This document shows, piece by piece, positions 12,616-21,576 of a stretch of 64,000 bases of DNA; the stretch's first letter is position 1, and every line of letters begins with the position of its first letter. This stretch comes from Gracilibacillus kekensis (lineage in GTDB: Bacteria > Bacillota > Bacilli > Bacillales > Amphibacillaceae). Both the position numbers and the translations under genes were made by a program. Under the pieces are notes generated by a model that did not search any database, was not told where the DNA came from, and was given only the letters and a program-made list of their open reading frames with translations. The DNA is taken from assembly GCF_900143085.1 (NCBI RefSeq), contig NZ_FRCZ01000002.1:62001-126000 (forward strand). Direction: 5' to 3'.

Positions 12616-13917
12616 TTAATTAATAATATCATAAATTAAAGGTTGTACAGAAACTTTTTGATCTGTAATTGAATACGCTTGCTGTATTCTTTCTTCTACT
12701 TCTTCAACGTTTTCTTGATTGCTATATATTCGAACAATGACATCTCCTTTATTTACTACTTCCCCAATTTTTTTCTGTAAAACCACACCTACCGCCAAAT
12801 CAATTACAGAATCTTTGGTTAAGCGTCCTGCACCTAACATACTTGCTGAGGTACCTATTTCATCTGCAATAATTTCACGAACGTATCCTGACTTTTGTGC
12901 TTTCACCTCGAAAACGTGCTTTGCTTTTGGTAATTTTTCAGGTTGATCAACTACAGTAGCATCGCCACCTTGAGAAGTAATAAATGCTTTGAACTTTTCG
13001 ATGGCTTTACCTGAAGCAATCGATTCTTCTAATTTTTCTCGCGCTTCTTCTAAAGAATCTGCCTTTTTCGCTAAAAGCACCATTTGACTGCCTAAAGTTA
13101 AACATAATTCATATAGATCTTCCGGTCCTTGTCCCCGCAGAGTGTCTATCGCTTCTTTTATCTCTAAAGCATTTCCAACTGCGTAACCCAACGGTTGATT
13201 CATATCTGAAATTACCGCAATCGTGTTCCTTCCCGCTCCATTACCAATATCGACCATTGCTTTTGCTAGTTGTTTAGCATCATCTAATTCTTTCATAAAT
13301 GCGCCTGACCCTGTTTTCACATCTAATACAATCGCATCTGCTCCTGAAGCAATTTTCTTACTCATAATCGAACTGGCGATTAATGGAATAGAATTTACAG
13401 TTGCCGTTACATCACGTAAACCATATAACTTTTTATCTGCAGGTGTCAGGTTACCACTTTGTCCAATTACTGCTACCTTCTGATCATTTACAAGCTGATT
13501 GAATTTTTCCGCAGTTAATTCAACTTGAAATCCTTCAATTGACTCTAATTTATCGATCGTTCCTCCTGTGTGTCCTAAGCCTCTTCCTGACATTTTGGCA
13601 ACAGGCACACCTACTGAAGCTACAAGTGGAGCAAGGATCAATGTAGTAGTGTCACCAACACCTCCAGTTGAATGCTTATCTACTTTAATGCCTTCAATAT
13701 CAGACAAATCCACTTGATCTCCAGATTCAACCATTGCCATTGTTAAAGCAACTCGTTCTTCCGTTGTCATTTCTTGAAAATATAAAGCCATTGCCATTGC
13801 CGACATTTGATAGTCCGGTATTTCTTCTTTCGTATAACCATTTATCATATAATTAATCTCGTCTTTAGTTAAAGCATGACCATCTCGTTTTTTTGCAATT
13901 AAATCAACCATTCTCAT
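12616..13917 (-). CDS. pdp: Pyrimidine-nucleoside phosphorylase
   Basis: The 433-residue homodimeric enzyme phosphorolyses uridine, deoxyuridine and thymidine. The family signature [20 protein letters not shown] binds phosphate. [19 protein letters not shown] follows in the alpha/beta domain. The C-terminal 100 residues form the PYNP domain. It lies 35 bases after nupC and is probably co-transcribed with it, so uptake and first cleavage are linked. Start ATG 13917 follows AAAGGAAG. Confidence 0.97.
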   Translation of the reverse strand: MRMVDLIAKKRDGHALTKDEINYMINGYTKEEIPDYQMSAMAMALYFQEMTTEERVALTMAMVESGDQVDLSDIEGIKVDKHSTGGVGDTTTLILAPLVASVGVPVAKMSGRGLGHTGGTIDKLESIEGFQVELTAEKFNQLVNDQKVAVIGQSGNLTPADKKLYGLRDVTATVNSIPLIASSIMSKKIASGADAIVLDVKTGSGAFMKELDDAKQLAKAMVDIGNGAGRNTIAVISDMNQPLGYAVGNALEIKEAIDTLRGQGPEDLYELCLTLGSQMVLLAKKADSLEEAREKLEESIASGKAIEKFKAFITSQGGDATVVDQPEKLPKAKHVFEVKAQKSGYVREIIADEIGTSASMLGAGRLTKDSVIDLAVGVVLQKKIGEVVNKGDVIVRIYSNQENVEEVEERIQQAYSITDQKVSVQPLIYDIIN

Positions 13918-13952
13918 TTGTCATTTCTTCCTTTCTTTAATTACAACAAATT

Positions 13953-15149
13953 TTAAAAGAACATACCTGCTACAGCTGCACTTAATAAAGATGCTAACAT
14001 TCCTGCAGCAACTGCTTTTAATCCCATCTTAGCAATATCTTTACGGCGATTCGGAGCAATTCCACCAAGTCCGCCTAAAAGTATCGCCATTGAACTTAAA
14101 TTAGCAAAACCACATAAAGCAAAGCTTACAATAAGATTCGTTTTAGCTGATAAGTTTTCCATTTCGGGTGAAAATGATGCATAAGCAACAAATTCATTTA
14201 ACACTAGTTTTTGTCCAATGAAACCGCCTGCCATAACAGCTTCAGACCAAGGGACACCAATGGCAAAAGCGACAGGAGCAAATACATAACCTAAAATCAA
14301 TTCTAGTGTAATTCCTCCAAATATACCTAATATTCCATTAATAAGCGCAATTAATGCGATAAACGCCAATAACATTGCTCCAACATTTAACGCTAATTTC
14401 AACCCATCTGAGGCACCTTTTGCAGCCGCGTCAATCACGTTAGTTGACTCTACATCTTTTTCGATCTCTATTTCATCAGTGGTTTCAGACACCTCGGTCT
14501 CTGGCATCATTATTTTAGCCATAATTAAACCTGCAGGCGCTGCCATAAAACTTGCCGCTAATAAATATTCTAAAGGTACTCCCATTAAAGAATAACCGAT
14601 TAAGACAGAACCTGCTACAGATGCTAATCCACCGGTCATTACCGCAAATAACTCGGAATGAGTCATTTTTGATAAAAATGGTCGTACAACTAACGGTGCT
14701 TCTGTCTGTCCAACAAAGATATTAGCAGCTGCAGACATAGATTCAGACTTACTAGTTCCTAACAGCTTGGACAATCCTCCACCAAGAATTTTAATAATCC
14801 ATTGCATAACTCCTAAATAATACAATACCGAAATTAATGAGGAAAAGAAAATAATGATTGGTAACACATGAAAAGCAAATATTGTCCCAATCTCATCCCC
14901 ATCTGCTAAAGGGCCAAATAGAAAAGCAATACCTTCATTTGCATAGTTAATAATATCTTGTACTCTAAGAGTAAACCATTCTAATCCTTCTTTTCCACTT
15001 TCCCACTTTAATACAATAAAAGCAAATAAGAATTGAATTGCTAATCCACCTACTATTGTTCTTAAATTAATTGCATTCTTTTTAGTTGAGAATAAGAAGG
15101 CAATGCTTAATACGACAATTACACCTATGACACCCCATACAAAATTCAT
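13953..15149 (-). CDS. nupC: Concentrative nucleoside transporter
   Basis: The 398-residue CNT family symporter brings nucleosides in with protons or sodium. It has the usual N-terminal helices, a gate domain, and core motifs [15 protein letters not shown] and [17 protein letters not shown]. The leader of about 85 bases carries two perfect copies of TTGGACGTCCAA, one within the promoter spacer, and a small hairpin (15208-15227). A GGGAGGGG ribosome site precedes the ATG. It heads nupC-pdp. Confidence 0.95.
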   Translation of the reverse strand: MNFVWGVIGVIVVLSIAFLFSTKKNAINLRTIVGGLAIQFLFAFIVLKWESGKEGLEWFTLRVQDIINYANEGIAFLFGPLADGDEIGTIFAFHVLPIIIFFSSLISVLYYLGVMQWIIKILGGGLSKLLGTSKSESMSAAANIFVGQTEAPLVVRPFLSKMTHSELFAVMTGGLASVAGSVLIGYSLMGVPLEYLLAASFMAAPAGLIMAKIMMPETEVSETTDEIEIEKDVESTNVIDAAAKGASDGLKLALNVGAMLLAFIALIALINGILGIFGGITLELILGYVFAPVAFAIGVPWSEAVMAGGFIGQKLVLNEFVAYASFSPEMENLSAKTNLIVSFALCGFANLSSMAILLGGLGGIAPNRRKDIAKMGLKAVAAGMLASLLSAAVAGMFF

Positions 15150-15175
15150 TATATTATCCCCTCCCTTAAAATTGA

Positions 15176-15187
15176 TTGGACGTCCAA
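15176..15187 (-). promoter_or_regulatory. Operator copy 2 in the nupC leader
   Basis: Perfect palindrome TTGGACGTCCAA, 27 bases before the nupC start and 70 bp centre to centre from the promoter-proximal copy. A repressor dimer at each site could loop the DNA or block elongation. Between the copies, 15204-15217 resembles a cre site (TGAAAACCCTTTCC) but lacks the central CG, so I do not claim CcpA control. Confidence 0.75.
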
Positions 15188-15235
15188 CAACTTACACAAA
15201 AAATGAAAACCCTTTCCAAACAGGGTTCGGATTTT

Positions 15236-15265
15236 ATTATATAAGTTGGACGTCCAACAAGTCAA
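15236..15265 (-). promoter_or_regulatory. nupC promoter with operator in the spacer
   Basis: On the minus strand the -35 box TTGACT (15260-15265) and -10 box TATAAT (15236-15241) are 18 bp apart. The spacer contains the 14-bp palindrome GTTGGACGTCCAAC (15245-15258). A regulator bound there would exclude RNA polymerase, so repression is the expected outcome. The GntR/UTRA protein encoded just upstream is the obvious candidate. Confidence 0.8.
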
Positions 15266-15286
15266 TAACTAAATATTTCAAAAGAA

Positions 15287-15311
15287 AAACCACTCAACAT
15301 TTGAGTGGTTT
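15287..15311 (-). terminator. Terminator of the GntR regulator gene
   Basis: AAACCACTCAA and TTGAGTGGTTT form an 11-bp stem with a 3-base loop. On the minus strand TTTTTCTTTT follows. It isolates the regulator gene from the nupC promoter. Confidence 0.88.
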
Positions 15312-15313
15312 AC

Positions 15314-16039
15314 TTAAAGTACTCTTTTTCGATAAACACTAAAGCTCACTTGATCCGAACGGAAAAAATTTAATGAATATAAAATAGGCTTATCATTTAA
15401 ATCATAATGAATTTGTTTAAGAATTAACAATGGCTCATCTTGTTCTGCTGCTAGAATGTCAGAAATCTCTTCATGATATCCGATTGTTTTTATATCCGCT
15501 TTGGCATAACTAATGGTAATCCCCTTTTTTTCCTGCAATGAATTTAACATTGATTCCTCATTAAAGTTATAATCTTCACCAATTATAGATGTCGGTATTT
15601 TATCGATACAGTAAACTAAAGGTACCCCATCAGCAGTTCGTACCCGTTTCACCAAATAAACACGGTCATTATCTGTCAAATTTAATTCTTGTTTGTCCTC
15701 GCCAACAGCACCTACATTACCATGATAGAGTAACTGTGTACCAGGCTCTTTACCTTCCCTCTTGATGAAATCAGTTATACTAAACAGCTCTTCAATCCCA
15801 CCTGAAAAAATCGGTTTTTTATTCACAAATGTACCAATACCATGCTTACGTATAATCACATTTTCTTCTTCCAAAATTCGAAGCGCTTCCCTTAACGTGT
15901 TACGAGAAACATTTAATTGCTTTGCAAATTCCATTTCAGATGGTAAACGCTCTCCTGACTCTAGTTCACCATCATTTATTTTTGCCTTTATTTGTTCTAT
16001 TACATGCAAATAACGCGGTGTTTGATAGTCAAATGCCAC
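15314..16039 (-). CDS. GntR/HutC-type transcriptional regulator with UTRA domain
   Basis: The 241-residue protein has an N-terminal winged helix (RYLHVIEQIKAKI, then LNVSRNTLREALRILEEENV) and a C-terminal UTRA ligand domain. The position, between nupC and htpG and facing the nucleoside genes, suggests it controls nucleoside uptake and breakdown, probably sensing a nucleoside or pentose phosphate. I use GTG 16039, since AGAGGGGGTAGG lies just before it and the family start aligns there. The longer frame to 16192 has no good ribosome site and would overlap the htpG promoter. In B. subtilis the corresponding genes use DeoR, so this is a different regulator family. Confidence 0.85.
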   Translation of the reverse strand: MAFDYQTPRYLHVIEQIKAKINDGELESGERLPSEMEFAKQLNVSRNTLREALRILEEENVIIRKHGIGTFVNKKPIFSGGIEELFSITDFIKREGKEPGTQLLYHGNVGAVGEDKQELNLTDNDRVYLVKRVRTADGVPLVYCIDKIPTSIIGEDYNFNEESMLNSLQEKKGITISYAKADIKTIGYHEEISDILAAEQDEPLLILKQIHYDLNDKPILYSLNFFRSDQVSFSVYRKRVL

Positions 16040-16149
16040 TTTCCTACCCCCTCTGCTCACCCGTACAACGTCAATATGTATATATGATACCACATCTAAC
16101 TTATAAAAAATAAGTCTAAATCTCATAATTTTCTGAAATCTAGTTTCTC

Positions 16150-16212
16150 TTGACACCTCTTTCATTTTATGATAATTATTATGTGTTAGCACTCTAGCAT
16201 CAAGAGTGCTAA
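16150..16212 (+). promoter_or_regulatory. htpG promoter and CIRCE element
   Basis: TTGACA lies at 16150-16155, with AT-rich candidate -10 sequence (GATAAT or TAATTA) 15 to 17 bases later. The inverted repeat TTAGCACTC (16186-16194), nine bases, GAGTGCTAA (16204-16212) matches the CIRCE consensus exactly. This is the operator of the heat-shock repressor HrcA. It ends 39 bases before the htpG start. Confidence 0.93.
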
Positions 16213-16250
16213 CCTACATACTATTTTTATTTATTAGGAGGACGTTACTA

Positions 16251-18131
16251 ATGGAACAAAAACAATTCCAAGCTGAATCAAAACGATTACTTGAGATGAT
16301 GGTTCATTCCATATATTCACAGAAAGAAATCTTTTTACGCGAACTTATCTCTAATGCCAGTGATGCCATCGATAAAATCTATTATAAAGCACTGACAGAT
16401 GATAGTATATCATTCAATAAAGATGATTATTATATCCGTATTGAAGCAGACAAAGAAGAACGCACATTAACCGTGAAAGATACGGGTATTGGCATGACTA
16501 AAGAAGAGTTAGAAGACAATTTAGGAACAATTGCTAAAAGTGGTTCACTCGCCTTCAAAAATGAAGTTGAGATGAAAGACGGTCAGGAGATTATTGGTCA
16601 ATTTGGTGTTGGCTTCTATTCTTCTTTTATGGTGGCAGATAAAGTAACTGTCTTTACTCGTGCACTTCACAGTGAAGAAGGCTATAAATGGCAGTCAGAT
16701 GGTGAAGAAGGATACACCATTGAATCTTATAATAAAGAAGATGTTGGAACTGAAATCATTATCCAATTGAAAGAAAATGCGGATGAAGAAAATTACGATG
16801 AGTATTTAGAAGAATATAAATTGAAATCAATTATTAAAAAATATTCTGATTTTATTCGCTATCCAATTAAAATGGATGTAACCGAACAACACCCACAAGA
16901 AGATAATGAAGAAGAAACAGTGGAAGTAACAGAAGAACAAACAATTAATAGTATGGTACCAATATGGAGAAAAAATAAACAGGAATTATCGGATGAAGAC
17001 TATGAAGCATTCTATCAAGAAAAACACTTTGGATTTGATAAACCTCTTAGCCACCTGCATATTAGTGTTGATGGAATGGTGCGATTCCAATCCATTCTAT
17101 ATATACCGGAGCAGTTACCATTTAATTATTACTCCCAAGATTTTGAAAAAGGCTTAGAGCTTTATTCAAATGGTGTGTTAATTATGGATAAATGTGCAGA
17201 CCTTTTACCAGATCATTTCAGCTTTGTTCGTGGTATTGTGGACTCTGAAGATTTATCATTAAATATTTCTCGTGAAATTTTACAACAAGACCGTCAAGTA
17301 AACCTAATTGCTAAAAATATTGAGAAAAAGGTGAAGAATCACCTGCAAAGCATGCTCAAAAACGATCGTGAAAAATACGAAAAATTCTATGAAGCATTCG
17401 GTCGCCAAATTAAATTTGGTGTGTACAATGACTTTGGGGCCAATAAAGAGAAATTACAAGACCTGCTTCTCTTCTATTCTTCAAGTGAAGAAAAACTGGT
17501 ATCACTGAAAGAATACGTAGAGCGCATGCCTGAGGATCAAGAACATATTTATTATGCGACAGGAGAGTCACATGACCGCATTGAAAAACTGCCACAAACA
17601 GAGATGGTAAAAGATAAAGGATATGAAATACTTTATTTCACAGATGAAGTCGATGAATTTGCGATCAAAATGTTAGTAAAATACGATGATAAAGAATTCA
17701 AAAATGTCTCAAGCGGTGACCTTGATCTCGAAGATGAAGAAACCAAAAAAGAAGCAGAAAAACAGAAAGAAGAACATAAAGATCTGCTAACTGAAATGAA
17801 AGAAATTCTAGGCAATAAAGTAAAAGACGTCAAACTATCCACTCGTTTAAAATCACATCCTGTCTGCTTATCTGCAGAAGGTGATGTTTCGATTGAGATG
17901 GAGAAAGTCTTAAAGCAAATGCCTGATAACCAAAATATCGAAGCAACGAAAGTATTAGAAATCAACAATAAACATGATATTTTCAAAGCTCTCATTAGTG
18001 CACACGAATCTGACAAAGACAAAGTAAAACTATACACTAATATCTTGTATAACCAAGCTCTTCTTATCGAAGGATTACCAGTTGAAGACCCAGTGGCACT
18101 AACGAATGATATGTGTAAAGTGATGGTATAA
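16251..18131 (+). CDS. htpG: Chaperone HtpG (Hsp90)
   Basis: The 626-residue ATP-dependent Hsp90 homologue acts as a dimeric cytosolic chaperone. The N-terminal GHKL ATPase domain shows [20 protein letters not shown] and [15 protein letters not shown]. The middle domain includes [14 protein letters not shown], with the catalytic arginine. A charged linker and C-terminal dimerisation domain follow. ATG 16251 fits TAGGAGGACG upstream; an in-frame ATG at 16206 falls inside the CIRCE element. CIRCE control differs from B. subtilis, where htpG is a class III heat-shock gene not controlled by HrcA. Confidence 0.97.
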   Translation: MEQKQFQAESKRLLEMMVHSIYSQKEIFLRELISNASDAIDKIYYKALTDDSISFNKDDYYIRIEADKEERTLTVKDTGIGMTKEELEDNLGTIAKSGSLAFKNEVEMKDGQEIIGQFGVGFYSSFMVADKVTVFTRALHSEEGYKWQSDGEEGYTIESYNKEDVGTEIIIQLKENADEENYDEYLEEYKLKSIIKKYSDFIRYPIKMDVTEQHPQEDNEEETVEVTEEQTINSMVPIWRKNKQELSDEDYEAFYQEKHFGFDKPLSHLHISVDGMVRFQSILYIPEQLPFNYYSQDFEKGLELYSNGVLIMDKCADLLPDHFSFVRGIVDSEDLSLNISREILQQDRQVNLIAKNIEKKVKNHLQSMLKNDREKYEKFYEAFGRQIKFGVYNDFGANKEKLQDLLLFYSSSEEKLVSLKEYVERMPEDQEHIYYATGESHDRIEKLPQTEMVKDKGYEILYFTDEVDEFAIKMLVKYDDKEFKNVSSGDLDLEDEETKKEAEKQKEEHKDLLTEMKEILGNKVKDVKLSTRLKSHPVCLSAEGDVSIEMEKVLKQMPDNQNIEATKVLEINNKHDIFKALISAHESDKDKVKLYTNILYNQALLIEGLPVEDPVALTNDMCKVMV

Positions 18132-18159
18132 CTAAAAAAACCGAGAATGCCCTACCCGG

Positions 18160-18580
18160 TCCTTATAGTGGTAATTTTGAAATGAGAAATAGGTATAACA
18201 ACCGCTCCGGCTTGCCCACTTCGCTTTCTAGGGGGCGCGTCTTCAGCTAACTTTGTAAAGAAGATCGCTTTACAAAGTGGATCTTCAGATCGCGCTGATC
18301 CCCTAGGAGTCGAAGTGGAAGCCTGCGTTAAATAATACTCTACAATGGGTGTAAGTAGTAATATGGCGACTTTTATGTTAATAAATCTCGACAATTTAGC
18401 TGTCACAAAAGATGTAGAACCACCATATAGCGTAGGCCGTCCGCTTCCACTCCTATGGCATCTGTTTTCCCTGAAGATCCACTTTTTTGAGCGTTTTTTG
18501 CTCAAAAAAGTTAGCTGATGGGAAAACGCCATGGAAAGGGAAGTGGACAGCCGTAGCGAGGGATTAATAGTTACTATATT
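18160..18580 (+). mobile_element. MITE-like paired-hairpin element, copy A (diverged)
   Basis: The element fills most of the 680-base gap between htpG and acn. The left arm (about 18200-18325) contains the stem ACTTTGTAAAG/CTTTACAAAGT. The right arm, inverted (about 18410-18558), contains ACTTTTTTGAGC/GCTCAAAAAAGT. Both keep AGCTAACTTT and GTGGATCTTC. The left end resembles the shared terminal repeat (GTGGTAATTTTGAAATGAG). The right end is eroded. There is no coding frame. Confidence 0.75.
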
Positions 18581-18635
18581 TCACTACATTGAAAAAGCAT
18601 TGATACCGCGAATGTTATGCTTTCCTTGGTTATCA

Positions 18636-18677
18636 AAAAAGCCATTCAAGATCGATTACGATTTTGAATGGCTTTTT
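18636..18677 (+). terminator. Strong terminator upstream of acn
   Basis: AAAAAGCCATTCAA and TTGAATGGCTTTTT form a 14-bp stem. It is 500 bases past htpG, beyond element copy A. It may end htpG transcription or any transcript leaving the element. The stretch 18678-18800 is AT-rich and should hold the acn promoter, but no clear -35/-10 pair stands out. Confidence 0.8.
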
Positions 18678-18812
18678 CTATTCGTTTTCTTTACCAAAAT
18701 ATACTCACCTCTATACTTAAACTGATTTTAAAAGTTTATCAACAAATAAAATGTGTAATATACATAATAAAGCACAATATAAAATCGAACAAGTTTATAT
18801 TAAGGAGGACTG

Positions 18813-20759
18813 ATGGGAATGAAACAAAATGTGGCACAGAAGTTAATACAACAACATCTTATTTCTGGAGAAATGAAGCCCGGTAACGAAATCGGTTTGA
18901 AAATTGATCAAACATTAACCCAGGATGCTACTGGAACTATGGTTATGTTGGAATTAGAAGCAATGGGAATTGACCGGGTAAAAACAGAAGCTTCTGCTCA
19001 ATATGTAGACCATAATTTAATCCAGGAAGACTTTCGTAATGCGGATGATCACTTATTTTTAAGAAGCGCTGCCCGTAAATTCGGAATTTATTATAGTCGC
19101 CCTGGTAACGGTGTTAGTCACCCTGTGCATATGCAACAATTAGCAAAACCAGGAAAAACCTTACTAGGCTCTGATAGTCATACTTGTGCTAATGGCTGTA
19201 TGGGAATGTTAGCTATCGGTGCAGGCGGCATTGATGTTGCGATGGCGATGGCAGGTGAACCTTACCATATAAAAATGCCAAAAGTTATGGGGGTAAAATT
19301 AACAGGTTCATTGCCAGATTGGGTGAGTGCAAAAGATGTTATTCTTGAGATGTTGCGCAGACATGATGTTAAAGGCGGAGTTAATAAAATAATCGAATAT
19401 TATGGACCTGGTCTTAAAAACCTATCTGCAATGGATCGTCACGTGATTGCAAATATGGGTGCTGAATTAGGGGCAACCGCCACTGTCTTTCCTTCCGATA
19501 AAGAAATTAAACACTTTTTAAAACAACAAGGTCGTGAAGATGACTGGATTGAGTTAACGGCGGATCGTGGGGCTCAATATGACGAAGAAGAACATATTGA
19601 TTTATCCACATTAGAACCGTTAATTGCAAAGCCCTCTAGTCCGGGAAATGTAATACCGGTTAAAGAAATAGAAGGAGAAACCATTTACCAATCGTATATC
19701 GGCTCATCAGCAAATCCAGGGTATCGAGATTTTGCAATTGCTGGTGAAATTGTAAAAGGAAAAGAAATAGCTGCAGGCATTTCTTTTGATATTAACCCTA
19801 CCTCCCGTCAATTATTAGAACAATTGGTGGATAACGGTCATATCGCTAACCTTCTATCTGCAGGTGCTCGTATGCATCAAGCAGGATGTAATGGTTGTAT
19901 CGGAATGGGACAAGCTCCTGCAACTGGTCGTAACAGCTTACGAACAACACCTAGGAACTTCCCAGGACGTTCAGGAACAAAAGAAGATAGTGTTTTCTTA
20001 TGTAGTCCTGAAACGGCTGCAGCATCAGCATTGACCGGTGAAATTACAGATCCAAGAACTTTAGAAATGAAATATCCAAAAATACAAGAACCAAAGAAAT
20101 TCAAAACGGAGGGTATGTTGGAAGCTCCCCCTAGTGAACAAGCAAGTGATATCGAATTGGAAAAAGGACCAAATATTACTACCATTCCGGATTTTGAACA
20201 AATTGAGGATAATTTTGATTTACCTATTTTATTAAAAATGAGTGACAATATTTCAACCGATGAGATTTTAGCAGGTGGATCTCGTGTACTACCATTTAGA
20301 AGTAATATTCAAAAAATAAGTACATTTGCTTTTGAAATAATTGATGAAAACTATTATGAAAAGGCAATGAAAAAGCGGGATAGTGGTGGTCATATGCTTC
20401 TAGCGAGTTCAAACTATGGCCAAGGATCAAGTCGTGAACATGCTGCACTTGCACCACGTTATTTAGGTTTAAAAGTTGTTCTTGTTAAAGATTTTGCTCG
20501 TATTCACCTGCAAAATTTAATTAACTTTGGGATCTTACCATTAACGTTTGTAGATGATAGTGACTTTGACCATTTATCACAAGACGATATTTTAGAGTTT
20601 AGAAATGTCCATCAGTCCATTAGGGACGGTCGCACGCTTGAAATACAAGTTAAAGGATCCAATCGTAAAATAGAGGCTCAGCACGATTTAACACAACGCC
20701 ATATTGACATTATTTTAGCAGGCGGAATTATCAATTGGATTAAACAAAAACAAAGCTAA
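18813..20759 (+). CDS. Aconitase-family hydratase with altered cluster site
   Basis: The 648-residue protein has full aconitase architecture with the swivel domain last (SSNYGQGSSREHAALAPRYLG). It resembles the monomeric putative-aconitase family (TIGR01342 type) rather than AcnA or AcnB. The C-x2-C pair is present (GCNGCIGMG). The first cluster cysteine, in the usual GSCTN motif, is replaced: the protein reads IGSSANPGYRDF. The active-site loop HTPxxGG is instead HTCANGCMG, giving two new cysteines. Either in-frame ATG (18813 or 18819) fits the AAGGAGG site. The substrate may be citrate or a related acid. A 58-residue CxxC protein follows. Confidence 0.85.
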   Translation: MGMKQNVAQKLIQQHLISGEMKPGNEIGLKIDQTLTQDATGTMVMLELEAMGIDRVKTEASAQYVDHNLIQEDFRNADDHLFLRSAARKFGIYYSRPGNGVSHPVHMQQLAKPGKTLLGSDSHTCANGCMGMLAIGAGGIDVAMAMAGEPYHIKMPKVMGVKLTGSLPDWVSAKDVILEMLRRHDVKGGVNKIIEYYGPGLKNLSAMDRHVIANMGAELGATATVFPSDKEIKHFLKQQGREDDWIELTADRGAQYDEEEHIDLSTLEPLIAKPSSPGNVIPVKEIEGETIYQSYIGSSANPGYRDFAIAGEIVKGKEIAAGISFDINPTSRQLLEQLVDNGHIANLLSAGARMHQAGCNGCIGMGQAPATGRNSLRTTPRNFPGRSGTKEDSVFLCSPETAAASALTGEITDPRTLEMKYPKIQEPKKFKTEGMLEAPPSEQASDIELEKGPNITTIPDFEQIEDNFDLPILLKMSDNISTDEILAGGSRVLPFRSNIQKISTFAFEIIDENYYEKAMKKRDSGGHMLLASSNYGQGSSREHAALAPRYLGLKVVLVKDFARIHLQNLINFGILPLTFVDDSDFDHLSQDDILEFRNVHQSIRDGRTLEIQVKGSNRKIEAQHDLTQRHIDIILAGGIINWIKQKQS

Positions 20760-20780
20760 TATCAGAAAAGGAGTTCAACA

Positions 20781-20957
20781 ATGGGATCACAACATATGAG
20801 ATGTAAGGCTTGTGAAGGGACTGGGTTATTAATGGATGATGAGGAGTGGCGTTACACCTGCTCGATTTGCCACGGAGATGGCTTCATTTCAAGATACGAA
20901 TCCAAAGAAAATCAAGACCTAATCGATGTAGATATTAATAATAGAACTATAGAATAA
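20781..20957 (+). CDS. Small CxxC-CxxC zinc-ribbon-like protein
   Basis: This 58-residue protein carries MRCKACEGTG and TCSICHGDGF, two CxxCxGxG-type knuckles about 20 residues apart, like half of a DnaJ zinc-finger module. A charged tail follows. ATG 20781 has an excellent site (AAAAGGAG, seven bases away), and the gene begins 21 bases after the aconitase stop, so the two are probably one operon. I do not recognise a named family. Metal or cluster handling for the aconitase relative is a reasonable guess but unproved. Confidence 0.75.
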   Translation: MGSQHMRCKACEGTGLLMDDEEWRYTCSICHGDGFISRYESKENQDLIDVDINNRTIE

Positions 20958-20970
20958 AATTGATCAAACC

Positions 20971-21440
20971 ATGTTGGTAATTATGAAATGATTTGCATGC
21001 GTAAAAACCGCTCCGGCTTGCCCACTTCCCTTTCCATGGGCTTTTTCCTTCAGCTAACTTTTCCAAGCAAAAACCGCTCGGAAAAGTGGATCTTCAGGAA
21101 AAAGGATCCCATAGGAGTGGAAGAAGCCGCCTACGCTAGAGGGGGCTCTACAACTATTGTAAATGCTAGTATTTTGGAAGATTACAATTAAACTATATAT
21201 CAACTTGTATCGACAACAATGATAAATTAATACGCCAACATGATTATTCTTGCTTGAGTTGTGGAATATAAAAAAGCGCAGGCGTCCGCTTTCACTCCTG
21301 CGGGAAGTTTTTATCCGAAGATCCACTTTTTAAGCGCACTTTGCTTAAAAAGTTAGCTGAGGAGAAAAACCCGCGGAAAAGGAAGCGGACAAGCTGGAGC
21401 GATTGCAAAGCACATATTAAATCTCATAATACCATAATAG
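20971..21440 (-). mobile_element. MITE-like paired-hairpin element, copy B (inverted)
   Basis: It lies between the acn cassette and the convergent lactonase gene. The left arm (about 21006-21140) is the R-type arm, the reverse of the one at 27543-27685. The right arm (about 21268-21405) is the L-type, inverted, with stem ACTTTTTAAGC/GCTTAAAAAGT. The ends read TTGGTAATTATGAAATG and the partner CATAATACCATAA. The outermost bases of the terminal repeat are missing on the left. Confidence 0.85.
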
Positions 21441-21545
21441 TTAGCTCGCTTTGTCCTGCTTTCATTCAATAACATGTAATTAATTGTCTTAATTAGTTGA
21501 TTTTATTGATCATAACACCTTGTAGTGTCGTTTTTATTTGATATT

Positions 21546-21574
21546 AAAAGGCCACTTTGCGTAAGTGGCCTTTT
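21546..21574. terminator. Bidirectional terminator after the lactonase gene
   Basis: AAAAGGCCACTT and AAGTGGCCTTTT form a perfect 12-bp stem with a five-base loop, two bases from the lactonase stop. T-runs are present in both directions. The rest of 21441-21545 shows nothing I can name. Confidence 0.9.
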
Positions 21575-21576
21575 GG

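Noticed and set aside
15204-15217. cre-like site in the nupC leader
   Set aside because: TGAAAACCCTTTCC lacks the central CG needed for CcpA and matches only partly.
18152-18532. Open frame of 126 residues on the minus strand
   Set aside because: It lies within element copy A and reads its hairpin arms; similar frames over other copies are not conserved as protein.
21054-21326. Open frame of 90 residues over element copy B
   Set aside because: It is formed by repeat arms and has no ribosome site or codon pattern.
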